A stretch of DNA of 64,000 bases, from contig JAWKSY010000013.1 in the NCBI GenBank assembly GCA_041402125.1, positions 1 through 64,000 on the forward strand. Reading direction: 5' to 3'. The first letter of the stretch is position 1. The number at the start of each line of letters is the position of its first letter. Both the position numbers and the translations under genes were made by a program. Of the stretch, positions 32,450-40,777 are shown piece by piece. The notes beneath the pieces are model-generated. The model did not search any database, was not told the DNA's origin, and worked only from the letters and a program-made list of their open reading frames with translations. Source of the DNA: JAWKSY01 sp041402125. Its GTDB lineage: Bacteria; Planctomycetota; GCA-002687715; DRQF01.

Positions 32450-32855
32450 GGACGGATTCCCGCGCTTCTCGGGAAATTCACGAAGGCTCGAAAGTCGTCG
32501 GATCGGAGGCCTGAGCGGGGTTCAAACGCCCGTTTGGCACCCTGGCGCCCCGAGCGAACGATCGACGCAAGCGTCTGTCGGCGGGCCACTCCCGCGCGAA
32601 CGTCCGCGCGATGTCGGCGACGCCTCGGCGTGACACGAAATCCGCCGCGCATCGCGTCGCACCCCGCCGCGTCGACGCGCCGTCGACTCGACGATTGACG
32701 CCGCCCTCCGCGCGTGAGTTGATGAGGGCAAGGCGAAGGTCGCGCTCACGCGTTCCTTCGTCGCGCCGGAAACTCGCGTCACTTCTCACCGCGGCGACGC
32801 AAGCCCCCCGGCATCTGTGCCAAGTCATCGACAACTCGGAAGGAAACCGCACTCC
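32450..32855. other. 406-nt intergenic gap
   Basis: No supported coding frame. A TTCCCG/CGGGAA hairpin lies just after the add stop (about 32458-32476). A TTGACG hexamer near 32695 is a possible -35 element without a clear -10. A tetraloop hairpin GACGCAAGCGTC lies near 32560. The gap probably holds the promoter and a long leader of the secreted choice-of-anchor-L gene. Confidence 0.35.
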
Positions 32856-34490
32856 ATGCGAAAGATCACCCCCCCGCTGGTGGTCGCGATGGGCCTCCTC
32901 ATGGCCGTCGTCGCCAGCGCTCAGACCGTCGACCGCGTCCCGCTCCCGGTGGGCCACTCCAGCGGCACCAAGGCCGCGCCCCTCGGGGCCGGCGTCTACT
33001 CGACCCAGGATCTCTCGGTCCTCACCCCGACCCAGCTCGCGCAGGCCCTCGTCGGCCCCGGCATCATGGTCTCGAACGTCTCCATCGTCTCGGACGGCAC
33101 GAACAACGCCGACCCGAACGCGATGGGCGCCTTCGACGACGGCTTCACCCTCGGCATCGGCATCGACCAGGGCATCGTCCTGTCGAGCGGCGACATCGCC
33201 ACCGCGGTCGGACCGAACACGGCGGACGACTTCACGACGAACCTCTCGACCGGTTCCGACCCGGACCTGCAGGCGATCGCCACCGCGGGCCTGAACGACT
33301 CGACCGTGCTCCAGTTCGAGTTCACCGACCCGAGCATCGCGCCCGGCACGACCGGCACGGTCCAGTTCCAGTTCGTCTTCGGTTCGGATGAGTACAACGA
33401 GTTCGTCGATTCGAACTTCAACGACACCTTCGCCTTCTTCCTGAACGGCGCGAACATCGCGGTGCTGCCCGACCTCGTGACCCCGGTCGCGATCAACAAC
33501 ATCAACTGCGGCAACCCCTTCGACGCCATGCAGGCCTCGGACTTCTGCACCGACTTCAACAACAACGACCTGCAGGACGGCGGCCCCTTCTTCAACACGG
33601 AGATGGACGGCTTCACGAACGTGTTCACCGCCTTCGGCTCCGTCACGGGTCCCGGCCCGCACACGATCAAGCTCGCGATCGCCGACGCCGGTGACAGCAG
33701 CTACGACTCCTGGGTCTTCCTCCAGGCCGGTTCGCTCCAGGTCCTCACCGACCCGAGTTGCATTCCGCCGACCCCGGACGAGAACACCCCGATCCTCGCC
33801 TGCGTCGATCTCCAGACGATCAACCACCAGATCGTCGCGGTGTCGAACAGCATCACGCCCGGCGCGCCGAGCAGCGTCTCGATCACCGGCGTGAACGTCA
33901 CCTACACCGCCCCGGGCGGCCTCCCGCAGTCGATCGGCATCCCCGCCGGCGTCATGTACAGCGGCGGCTTCCCCGTCAGCGGTCAGCCCGCGACGCTCGG
34001 CTTCAGCTGGTCGCCCGACTCGGCCACGAACCCGATCGGTCTCTACGAGTTCTGCTACCAGCTCGTGGACCAGGCCGGGCAGACCGGCGAGTGCTGCATC
34101 ACGATCGACGTCTACGAGTGCATGATGTGCATCGGCGTGCAGCCGATCTCGCTGCAGGTCAGCGGCGACCCGGCCGACGTCCTCCGCGTGGATCCGCTCT
34201 GGTTCCGCCCGATGACGCTCACCGAGCTCCCGCCGCTGTACGTCCCGAACGTGCAGGCGCTGGTCGGCTTCAAGTTCTACGCCCAGGGCTTCGTCTACAA
34301 CGAGTCCGTCTACCCGACGAACCCGCTGAGCCTCTCCTGGAGCATCGAGTACACGATCGGCGTCGGTGCGACCTACAACCAGGTCGGTCCCCCGAGCAAC
34401 ATCCACATCTATCCCGCCGGGACGGGTGTGGTGAACCCGGGTGACACGTTCACGATTCCGTTCACGCTCGCGGGCTTCGGCGGCTTCTGA
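32856..34490 (+). CDS. Secreted choice-of-anchor L domain protein
   Basis: Exported protein of 544 residues with an N-terminal signal peptide (MRKITPPLVVAMGLLMAVVASAQ). Residues about 50-290 form a choice-of-anchor L domain: LAQALVGPGIMVSNVSI at its start, GIGIDQGIVLSSGDIATAVGPN, VQFQFVFGSDEYNEFV, NDTFAFFLNG and the ending HTIKLAIADAGDSSYDSWVFL all match this family of cell-surface-associated proteins. The C-terminal half is a beta-rich, Cys-containing region of unknown function (CQLVDQAGQTGECC-like). No sorting motif was seen at the extreme C-terminus. The start is ATG 32856 with GGAAGGAAA upstream. A terminator-like hairpin follows at 34548. Confidence 0.85.
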   Translation: MRKITPPLVVAMGLLMAVVASAQTVDRVPLPVGHSSGTKAAPLGAGVYSTQDLSVLTPTQLAQALVGPGIMVSNVSIVSDGTNNADPNAMGAFDDGFTLGIGIDQGIVLSSGDIATAVGPNTADDFTTNLSTGSDPDLQAIATAGLNDSTVLQFEFTDPSIAPGTTGTVQFQFVFGSDEYNEFVDSNFNDTFAFFLNGANIAVLPDLVTPVAINNINCGNPFDAMQASDFCTDFNNNDLQDGGPFFNTEMDGFTNVFTAFGSVTGPGPHTIKLAIADAGDSSYDSWVFLQAGSLQVLTDPSCIPPTPDENTPILACVDLQTINHQIVAVSNSITPGAPSSVSITGVNVTYTAPGGLPQSIGIPAGVMYSGGFPVSGQPATLGFSWSPDSATNPIGLYEFCYQLVDQAGQTGECCITIDVYECMMCIGVQPISLQVSGDPADVLRVDPLWFRPMTLTELPPLYVPNVQALVGFKFYAQGFVYNESVYPTNPLSLSWSIEYTIGVGATYNQVGPPSNIHIYPAGTGVVNPGDTFTIPFTLAGFGGF

Positions 34491-34547
34491 TCGCCGCCCT
34501 TCGGGATCGCGTCGGCTCCCCCGCTGCCCGACGCGAATCCCGGCCCC

Positions 34548-34579
34548 GCCCCCGGCGCTCGAACCCGAGTGCCGGGGGC
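34548..34579 (+). terminator. Terminator-like hairpin after the choice-of-anchor-L gene
   Basis: A 14-bp stem, GCCCCCGGCGCTCG with CGAGTGCCGGGGGC (one G-T pair), around AACC, 57 nt beyond the stop codon. It is followed by GATCTTCCCTTC, a weak pyrimidine tract rather than a T-run. Confidence 0.55.
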
Positions 34580-34706
34580 GATCTTCCCTTCACGGCATGA
34601 ATTCCCGCGATTCCGCGCCCAGGGCGGGAACCGGCTCCCGGAATCGCATCCTCCCCCATGATCGTCGGCGACCGCCTCCCGGCGGCCGGCCCCCGAGAGC
34701 ACCCCG

Positions 34707-35888
34707 ATGCGCCGCGAACCCGCCCGCCCCGACATCGCCTCGCCGCTCGGCTCCGAGCCCGCGATCCCGCTCCATCGCCCCCACTTCGGGCCCGAGGAGG
34801 AGGAGGCGGCGCACGCCGTGCTCGCCAGCGGCCGCCTCTCCGGCGGCGGCGTCTGGCTCGAGAAGGCCGAAGCCCTGCTGCGCGCGCGCACCGGGGCCCG
34901 CCACGCCCTCCTGACCAGCTCCTGCACCCACGCGCTCGAGACCGCGGCGCTCGCGCTCGCCATCGCCCCCGGCGACGAGGTGATCGTGCCGAGCTGGGGC
35001 TTCCCCACGAGCGCCTCCGCCTTCCTGCGCCAGGGCGCGCGGATCGTCTTCGCGGACTCCCGCCCCGACGACCCGGAGGTCGACCTGGACGACGTGATGC
35101 GCCGCGTCACGCCGCGCACCCGGGCCATCGTCCTCGTGCATTACGCGGGTCGTCCCTGCGATGCGCCCGCGCTGCGCGAGCGACTCGGCGACGACGTCAT
35201 CGCGATCGTCGAGGACGCCGCGCAGGCCTTCGACGCCCGCCTCCGCGGTCGCGCCTGCGGCACGCTCGGCACCATCGGTTGCATCTCCTTCCACGGCACC
35301 AAGAACCTCACCTGCGGCGAGGGCGGCGTCTTCCTGACGGACGACGACGACATCGCGCATCGCGCCTCGCTCATCCGCGAGATGGGCACCGACCGCCGCC
35401 TCTTCCTCCACGGCGAGGTCTCCCGCTACTCCTGGCGGACGCTCGGATCGTCCTACCTGCCGCCCGAGATCTCGGCCGCGATCCTCTGCGCCCAGATCGA
35501 GAAGGCCGACCGGATCCTCGAGCGGCGCCTCGCGGTCGCCGACCGCTACCACCAGCGCTTCGCGGAGGCCCAGCGCCGCGGCGACCTCTTTCTCCCGCGC
35601 CGCGCCCCGGACGGCGAGAGCAACGGCCACATCTACTGGGTGGCGTTCCGCAGCCAGGAGCGCCGCGACCGCGCGGCGCGCGCCCTCGCCGCCGTGGGCG
35701 TCGAGGCGAGCTCCCACTTCCACCCGCTGGACGCCTCGCCCTTCGGGCAGGTCCTCCACGGCGGCCTCCGGGCGCTCCCCAACGCCGAGCGCTTCCATCG
35801 CTGCCTCCTGCGGCTCCCGATCTATCCCGATCTCGGCGAGACCGAGCAGGAGCTCGTGATGGCGACGCTCCTCGCCTCGCTCGGCTGA
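34707..35888 (+). CDS. DegT/DnrJ/EryC1/StrS-type sugar aminotransferase (WecE-like)
   Basis: Pyridoxal-phosphate aminotransferase acting on nucleotide-linked keto-sugars, 393 residues. Pattern: PLHRPHFGPEEEEAAHAVLASGRLSGG, LLTSSCTHALETAALAL, EVIVPSWGFPTSASAFL, VEDAAQAFDA, then SFHGTKNLTCGEGGV with the PLP-binding Lys at about 198, and QIEKADRILERR. This closely follows WecE, which makes TDP-4-amino-4,6-dideoxygalactose, but no other nucleotide-sugar gene is nearby, so the substrate is only inferred. The start is ATG 34707. The next gene begins 91 nt downstream in the same direction. Confidence 0.88.
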   Translation: MRREPARPDIASPLGSEPAIPLHRPHFGPEEEEAAHAVLASGRLSGGGVWLEKAEALLRARTGARHALLTSSCTHALETAALALAIAPGDEVIVPSWGFPTSASAFLRQGARIVFADSRPDDPEVDLDDVMRRVTPRTRAIVLVHYAGRPCDAPALRERLGDDVIAIVEDAAQAFDARLRGRACGTLGTIGCISFHGTKNLTCGEGGVFLTDDDDIAHRASLIREMGTDRRLFLHGEVSRYSWRTLGSSYLPPEISAAILCAQIEKADRILERRLAVADRYHQRFAEAQRRGDLFLPRRAPDGESNGHIYWVAFRSQERRDRAARALAAVGVEASSHFHPLDASPFGQVLHGGLRALPNAERFHRCLLRLPIYPDLGETEQELVMATLLASLG

Positions 35889-35979
35889 GGTCCCGGCGCC
35901 GGCGTCTTTACAGCCGCGATCGATCCCCCGATGATCGGGCCCCCGCGCGACCGCGCGGCCGGCCCCACGGAGATCGACC

Positions 35980-38900
35980 ATGCGCTTCGCCCTCGTCCTG
36001 TCCCTGCTCGCGCTCGCCCTGCCGCTCCCCCTCTCGGCCCAGGACGGGGCGGAACCCGCCGCGAAGCCCGCCGAGGAGAAGGCGCGCGTCGCCCGCGGCG
36101 TGGGCGTCCCCGGCGAGGAGGGCGGCCATCGCCCCGACCGCGACACCCAGCAGTGGCTCGGTTCCGAGCGCCCGGCCCTGCCCCCCGCGATCGCGAACGC
36201 GCTCGACTGGCGGAGCATCGGCCCCGCGAACATGGGCGGACGCATCACGGGACTCGCGATCCATCCGACCGACGCGTCGACGTGGTGGGCGGCCACGGCC
36301 TCGGGCGGCCTGCTCAAGACGACGAACGACGGCCGGGGCTTCACCCACCACTTCGATCGCGAGAAGACGGTGTCGATCGGCGCCATCGCCGTCGCGCCCT
36401 CCGATCCCCGCGTCCTCTACGTGGGAACGGGCGAGGCCAACCCGCGCAACTCGGTCTCCTGGGGCGACGGCGTCTACCGGTCCGACGACGGCGGCGAGAC
36501 CTGGAAGAACCTCGGGCTGCGCGCGAGCTTCCAGATCGGAGCGATCGCCGTGCACCCGAAGAACCCCGACGTCGTCTGGGTGGGCGCCCTCGGGCGGCTC
36601 TGGGGCGACAGCGACGAGCGGGGACTCTACCGCTCGACCGACGGCGGCAAGACCTGGCAGCGCACGCTCTTCGTCGATCAGCAGACCGGCGTGATCGACA
36701 TCGACCTCCACCCGGAGGATCCGGACACGCTCCTGGTCGCGACCTACCAGCGCCAGCGGGACGGCTTCGACACGAATCACCCCGCGCTCCGCTACGGCGA
36801 GGGCAGCGGTCTGTGGCGCTCGACCGACGGCGGCGTCACCTTCACGCGCGTCACCGCCGGCTTGCCGAGCGTCAAGCTCGGCCGCCTCGGCCTCGACTGG
36901 TCTCACAGCGAGCCGGATACGGTCTTCACCCTCGTCGAGACCGAGTCGATCGGCGGCATCCCGGAGGACACGGCCTACGCGGGCGTCACCGGCGAGAACG
37001 CCGACGTCGGCGCGAAGGTGACCCGCGTCGTCGACGACGGACCGGCCGCGAAGGCGGGGCTCGCGGTCGGCGACATCGTGGTGAGCATCGACGGACACAC
37101 CGTCCAGGGGCAGGACGATCTCGTGCGGCAGTTCCGCCGGCGGAAGGCCGGGGAGCGCGCGAAGCTCGAGATCTCGCGCGACCGCAAGCGCCTCGAGTTC
37201 GAGATCGAGTTCGCGCGCCAGCCCGAGCGCGAGGGCCGCGAGGCCGAGGCGGCGCGCTTCCCCTTCCGGGCCTACCTCTCCGGCCAGCGCGAGAACGTCA
37301 CCGACCAGCAGGGCGAGGCCGGGCACGAGTACGGAGGCACCTTCCGCTCCGACGACGCCGGGCTCACCTGGCGGCGCGTCAACTCGCTGAACCCTCGGCC
37401 GATGTACTTCAGCGAGATCCGCGTCGACCCGAGCGACGCGAAGCGGCTCTACGTCCTGGGGGTGCAACTCCACCGCTCGGAGGACGGCGGCGAGACCTTC
37501 ACGAACGACGGGCACGGCGGTGACGTCCACGTCGATCACCACGCGCTGTGGATCGATCCGAGCGACGGACGCCACATCATCCTCGGGAACGACGGCGGCA
37601 TCTACGTCACCCGCGATCGGATGAAGACCTGGGACCATCTCAACCACGTCGCGATCGGCCAGTTCTATCACGTCGGCGTGGGACCGAAGCTCGACTACCA
37701 CGTGTACGGCGGACTGCAGGACAACGGGAGCTGGAGCGGGCCCTCGCGCTCGCGCGACGGCGCGATCCTCGACGCCGACTGGTTCCGGATCGGCGGCGGC
37801 GACGGCTTCGTCTGCCGCGTCGATCCCGAGGACCCGGGCCAGATCTACTTCGAGAGCCAGAACGGAGGCATGGGCCGGCGCCACCTCGAGAACGGCGAGC
37901 GCGGCGGCATCCGGCCGCCCCGACCGCCGCGCGGCGAGGGTCGCGAGGCGACCTCGCACCGCTTCAACTGGCGCACGCCCTTCGTCCTCTCGGCCCACAA
38001 CTCGCGGATCTACTACGCCGCGGGTGAGCGCGTCTTCCGCTCGCTCGATCGCGGCGAGGGTCTCCGGGCGATCTCGCCCGAGATCTCGCGCACCGATCGC
38101 GGCGCCGCGACCGCGCTCGCGGAGTCCCCGCGCGAGGAGAACGAGCTCTGGGTCGGGACCGACGACGGCGGCTTCTGGATGACGCGCGACGGCGGGGCGA
38201 CCTGGCGCGATCTCTTCGCGCTGCCGCCGGCGAAGGCGCCGTCCGACCCCGCCGCGGAGGCGGCCGGCGAGGGAGATCGCGCTCCGGGCGAGCGCGGTCG
38301 ACGTCGGGGCGGGCGCCGCGGGAACCCGCGGGCCCGGCTCGCGGCGATGGACGCGAACGGCGACGGCGTCGTCGCGCGCGACGAGGTCGACGAGCGCATG
38401 CGCGCCTTCTTCGACCGCCTCGACGAGGACGGCGACGGCCGGGTCGAGATCGCGCCGGCGGCATCCGAGGCCCCGCCCGCGGTCCCGGCCGCGGCGGTCG
38501 CCGCCGACGAGGATCCGGTCACCGGCACCTGGGCGGGCGACGCGAAGCGCGAGGGCGGCGATCCCAACCCCTTCAGCCTCCAGCTCCGCCGCGACGCCGC
38601 GGGCGAGATCCGCGGCCGCTACGACGGCTTCGGCGAGGGCGAGGTGACCGGCGGCAAGTACGACGCGGAGACGCGCCGGCTCACGCTGACGATCGAGACG
38701 GAACGCTTCGGGCTCGACGTCACCGCGACGGTCGACGGGGAGGCCATGGAGGGCACGCTGGCCTTCAGCGAGGGGGACTTCTCCCTGAGCTTCCGCGCCG
38801 AGCGCCGCTCGAAGGAGGGGCCGCCTCCCGCCGAGGCGGCGGCGCCCGCCGGGGACGGCAAGCCCCTGCGCGATCACCTGCCGGAGCCGCTCCACGTCAG

Positions 38901-39780
38901 CGAGATCGTCGCGTCCCGCTTCGCGGACGGCCGCGCCTACGTCACCTTCGACGGTCACCGGTCGGACTACGACGAGCCCTTCGTCTTCGCGACCGAGGAC
39001 CACGGCGAGACGTGGCGCGCCCTCCACACCGGACTCCCCGCCGACGCGGGATCGGCGCGCTGCATCGTCGAGGACCTCGTGAACGAGAACCTGCTCTTCC
39101 TGGGCTGCGAGTTCGGCGGCTGGGTCTCGATCGATCGCGGCGTCACCTGGACGCGCCTCGGCGGCGAGTTCCCGACCGTCGCCGTGCACGGCTTCGCCCT
39201 CCACCCCCTCGCGGAGGAGGTCGTCGTGGCGACGCACGGTCGCAGCCTCTGGATCGCGGACGTGTCGGCGCTCCGACGGATGACGCCCGAGCGGCTCGCG
39301 GAGCGCGCGCACATGTTCCCGACGAAGCCGGCGACGATCTGGCGCGGCGGCATGGAGCGAGGCGCCAGCGTCCGCGCCTTCCGCGGCGAGAGCGGGCCCT
39401 CCGGGGCCGTCATCCGGTACCACCTCGCGAGCGAGGCGGCGGAGGTCGAGCTGCAGATCCTCTCGGCCGACGGCAAGACGGTGCGCCGCCTCGAGGCGCC
39501 GGCCGCGGCGGGCCTCCACCGCGTGAGCTGGGACCTGCGCGAGGAGGCGCCGGCGCGTCGCGGCCGTCGGCGGGGACGCGGCCCGCGCGTCGACACCGGG
39601 ACCTACGGCGTCCGGCTCGTCGTGGACGGCGAGGCCCACACCGGGCTCCTCCGCGTGCAGATCGACCCCGCGCATCCCGACGAACGCTGGGTCGCGGCCG
39701 AGGAGCGCGAGGAGGAACTCATGAACTCCGAAGAGGAGGAGGAAGGCGGCGAGGAGCGCGACCGCGAACTCGACCACTGA
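35980..39780 (+). CDS. Secreted BNR/VPS10-like propeller protein with inserted PDZ and EF-hand segments
   Basis: Exported protein of 1266 residues; signal peptide MRFALVLSLLALALPLPLSAQ. Repeated BNR-type motifs mark sortilin-like propellers: NMGGRITGLAIHP, GTGEANPRNSVSWGDGVYRS, DDGGETWKNLGL, STDGGKTWQR, STDGGVTFTRV, SEDGGETFTN and TRDGGATWRDL. The set matches the VPS10/YVTN family often named glycosyl hydrolase without proof. A PDZ domain is inserted at about 335-405 (VVDDGPAAKAGLAVGDIVVSIDG). A two-EF-hand segment lies at about 789-822 (MDANGDGVVARDE and LDEDGDGRVE). The C-terminus is very acidic (EEEEEGGEE). No protease residues are evident. Regulation is not visible. Confidence 0.83.
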   Translation: MRFALVLSLLALALPLPLSAQDGAEPAAKPAEEKARVARGVGVPGEEGGHRPDRDTQQWLGSERPALPPAIANALDWRSIGPANMGGRITGLAIHPTDASTWWAATASGGLLKTTNDGRGFTHHFDREKTVSIGAIAVAPSDPRVLYVGTGEANPRNSVSWGDGVYRSDDGGETWKNLGLRASFQIGAIAVHPKNPDVVWVGALGRLWGDSDERGLYRSTDGGKTWQRTLFVDQQTGVIDIDLHPEDPDTLLVATYQRQRDGFDTNHPALRYGEGSGLWRSTDGGVTFTRVTAGLPSVKLGRLGLDWSHSEPDTVFTLVETESIGGIPEDTAYAGVTGENADVGAKVTRVVDDGPAAKAGLAVGDIVVSIDGHTVQGQDDLVRQFRRRKAGERAKLEISRDRKRLEFEIEFARQPEREGREAEAARFPFRAYLSGQRENVTDQQGEAGHEYGGTFRSDDAGLTWRRVNSLNPRPMYFSEIRVDPSDAKRLYVLGVQLHRSEDGGETFTNDGHGGDVHVDHHALWIDPSDGRHIILGNDGGIYVTRDRMKTWDHLNHVAIGQFYHVGVGPKLDYHVYGGLQDNGSWSGPSRSRDGAILDADWFRIGGGDGFVCRVDPEDPGQIYFESQNGGMGRRHLENGERGGIRPPRPPRGEGREATSHRFNWRTPFVLSAHNSRIYYAAGERVFRSLDRGEGLRAISPEISRTDRGAATALAESPREENELWVGTDDGGFWMTRDGGATWRDLFALPPAKAPSDPAAEAAGEGDRAPGERGRRRGGRRGNPRARLAAMDANGDGVVARDEVDERMRAFFDRLDEDGDGRVEIAPAASEAPPAVPAAAVAADEDPVTGTWAGDAKREGGDPNPFSLQLRRDAAGEIRGRYDGFGEGEVTGGKYDAETRRLTLTIETERFGLDVTATVDGEAMEGTLAFSEGDFSLSFRAERRSKEGPPPAEAAAPAGDGKPLRDHLPEPLHVSEIVASRFADGRAYVTFDGHRSDYDEPFVFATEDHGETWRALHTGLPADAGSARCIVEDLVNENLLFLGCEFGGWVSIDRGVTWTRLGGEFPTVAVHGFALHPLAEEVVVATHGRSLWIADVSALRRMTPERLAERAHMFPTKPATIWRGGMERGASVRAFRGESGPSGAVIRYHLASEAAEVELQILSADGKTVRRLEAPAAAGLHRVSWDLREEAPARRGRRRGRGPRVDTGTYGVRLVVDGEAHTGLLRVQIDPAHPDERWVAAEEREEELMNSEEEEEGGEERDRELDH

Positions 39781-39814
39781 TTCCCCGCCCTCGCGACCCG
39801 CCGGGAAGCCGCCG

Positions 39815-40324
39815 ATGAAGTTCTCGCTCCTGAACCGCAAGCTGCACCGCTGGGGCGCCATCGTCGGCGCCCTGCCGCTCCTCCTCGTCGTCGGCACCGG
39901 CATCCTGCTGCTGCTGAAGAAGGACCTCGCCTGGATCCAGCCGCCGACGAAGCGCGGCGCGGCGACCGCGCCGACGCTCGGCCTCGACGAGCTCCTCGCC
40001 GCGGCGACGACGGCGTCGGAGGCGGGCATCCAGGGCTGGGAGGACGTCGATCGCGTCGACGTGCGCCCCGGCCGCGGACTCGCGAAGTTCCAGTCGCGCA
40101 CGAGCTGGGAGGTGCAGGTGGACACGGCGACGGCGGAGGTGCTCTCGGTCGCCTACCGTCGCTCGGATCTCATCGAGAGCCTGCACGACGGCAGCTTCTT
40201 CCACGAGCGGGCCAAGCTCGCGGTCTTCCTCCCCCACGGGATCCTGCTGCTCGCGCTCTGGGCGAGCGGGCTCTGGCTCTTCTTCCTCCCCTACGCGGCG
40301 CGCCGCCGGCGCGCCCGGAGCTGA
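39815..40324 (+). CDS. PepSY-associated transmembrane helix protein
   Basis: Membrane protein of 169 residues. N-terminal helix (NRKLHRWGAIVGALPLLLVVGTGILLLLKK), a periplasmic segment of about 90 residues with a PepSY-like KFQSRTSWEVQVDTATAEVLSV pattern, then HDGSFFHERAKLAVFLPHGILLLALWASGLWLFFLPY as the second helix. The RKLHRW start and the HDG/HG residues near helix 2 are typical of the PepSY-TM group, linked in other bacteria to iron uptake or respiratory chains; function here is unknown. It starts 34 nt after the BNR-protein gene, so co-transcription is likely. Confidence 0.8.
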   Translation: MKFSLLNRKLHRWGAIVGALPLLLVVGTGILLLLKKDLAWIQPPTKRGAATAPTLGLDELLAAATTASEAGIQGWEDVDRVDVRPGRGLAKFQSRTSWEVQVDTATAEVLSVAYRRSDLIESLHDGSFFHERAKLAVFLPHGILLLALWASGLWLFFLPYAARRRRARS

Positions 40325-40340
40325 AGGAGCGCGGAGAGGC

Positions 40341-40679
40341 TCAGTCGTCCTCGACCTCGTCGGCGACGAAGCGACCGCCGTCCTCCTCGCGGACGAAGGC
40401 GCAGGGCGCCTCCTCCTCGACGTAGGAGATCACGCCGGGTTCGATGTCGAGGATGCGGTCGAGGGTGACGTCGACGAGGTGCTCCTCGCCGATCTCCTCC
40501 TCGGACTCGAGATCCTCGCGGGCGAGGAAGTACCAGCCGGAGTGCTCACCGGCCTCGAGTCCCGACTCGGAGCGACCCGGGACGTTGCCGACCTCGACGC
40601 GGGTCATGTAGCCGATCGGGCGCCCCTCCCGGGCGACGCGGAGGCTGAGCGTCACGAGACACTTCGGCGACGGTTCCAT
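40341..40679 (-). CDS. Small acidic protein, DUF2185/Imm33-like pattern
   Basis: Cytoplasmic protein of 112 residues, strongly acidic, with no membrane segment. The order IGYMTR, then SGWYFLARED, then DVTLDRILDIEPGVISYV and APCAFVR resembles the DUF2185 (Imm33-like) pattern GYMYRE, DSGWRFLSG, a dPxI block and sAFER. This is a pattern match by eye and could be wrong. No toxin gene is beside it, so an immunity role is not supported. The start is ATG 40679. It is convergent with the PepSY gene and 98 nt downstream of the sigma-factor fusion gene. Confidence 0.6.
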   Translation of the reverse strand: MEPSPKCLVTLSLRVAREGRPIGYMTRVEVGNVPGRSESGLEAGEHSGWYFLAREDLESEEEIGEEHLVDVTLDRILDIEPGVISYVEEEAPCAFVREEDGGRFVADEVEDD

Positions 40680-40777
40680 GGGCGTCCTCCCGGTCGCGAT
40701 GCCCCCCGGGTCGGCCGTCCCCCGGCCGGCGGGACGGGCATCCGCGTCCGCGCCGCATCGTGGGGCGCTTCGCGTCG

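Noticed and set aside
32450..32855. Riboswitch in the long leader of the choice-of-anchor-L gene
   Set aside because: Some hairpins are present, but I could match no known aptamer pattern in order, so only a plain gap is reported.
35908..40125. 1405-codon open frame on the minus strand opposite the BNR-protein gene
   Set aside because: It spans a gene with clear signal peptide and repeats on the other strand, crosses its boundaries and shows no recognisable motif.
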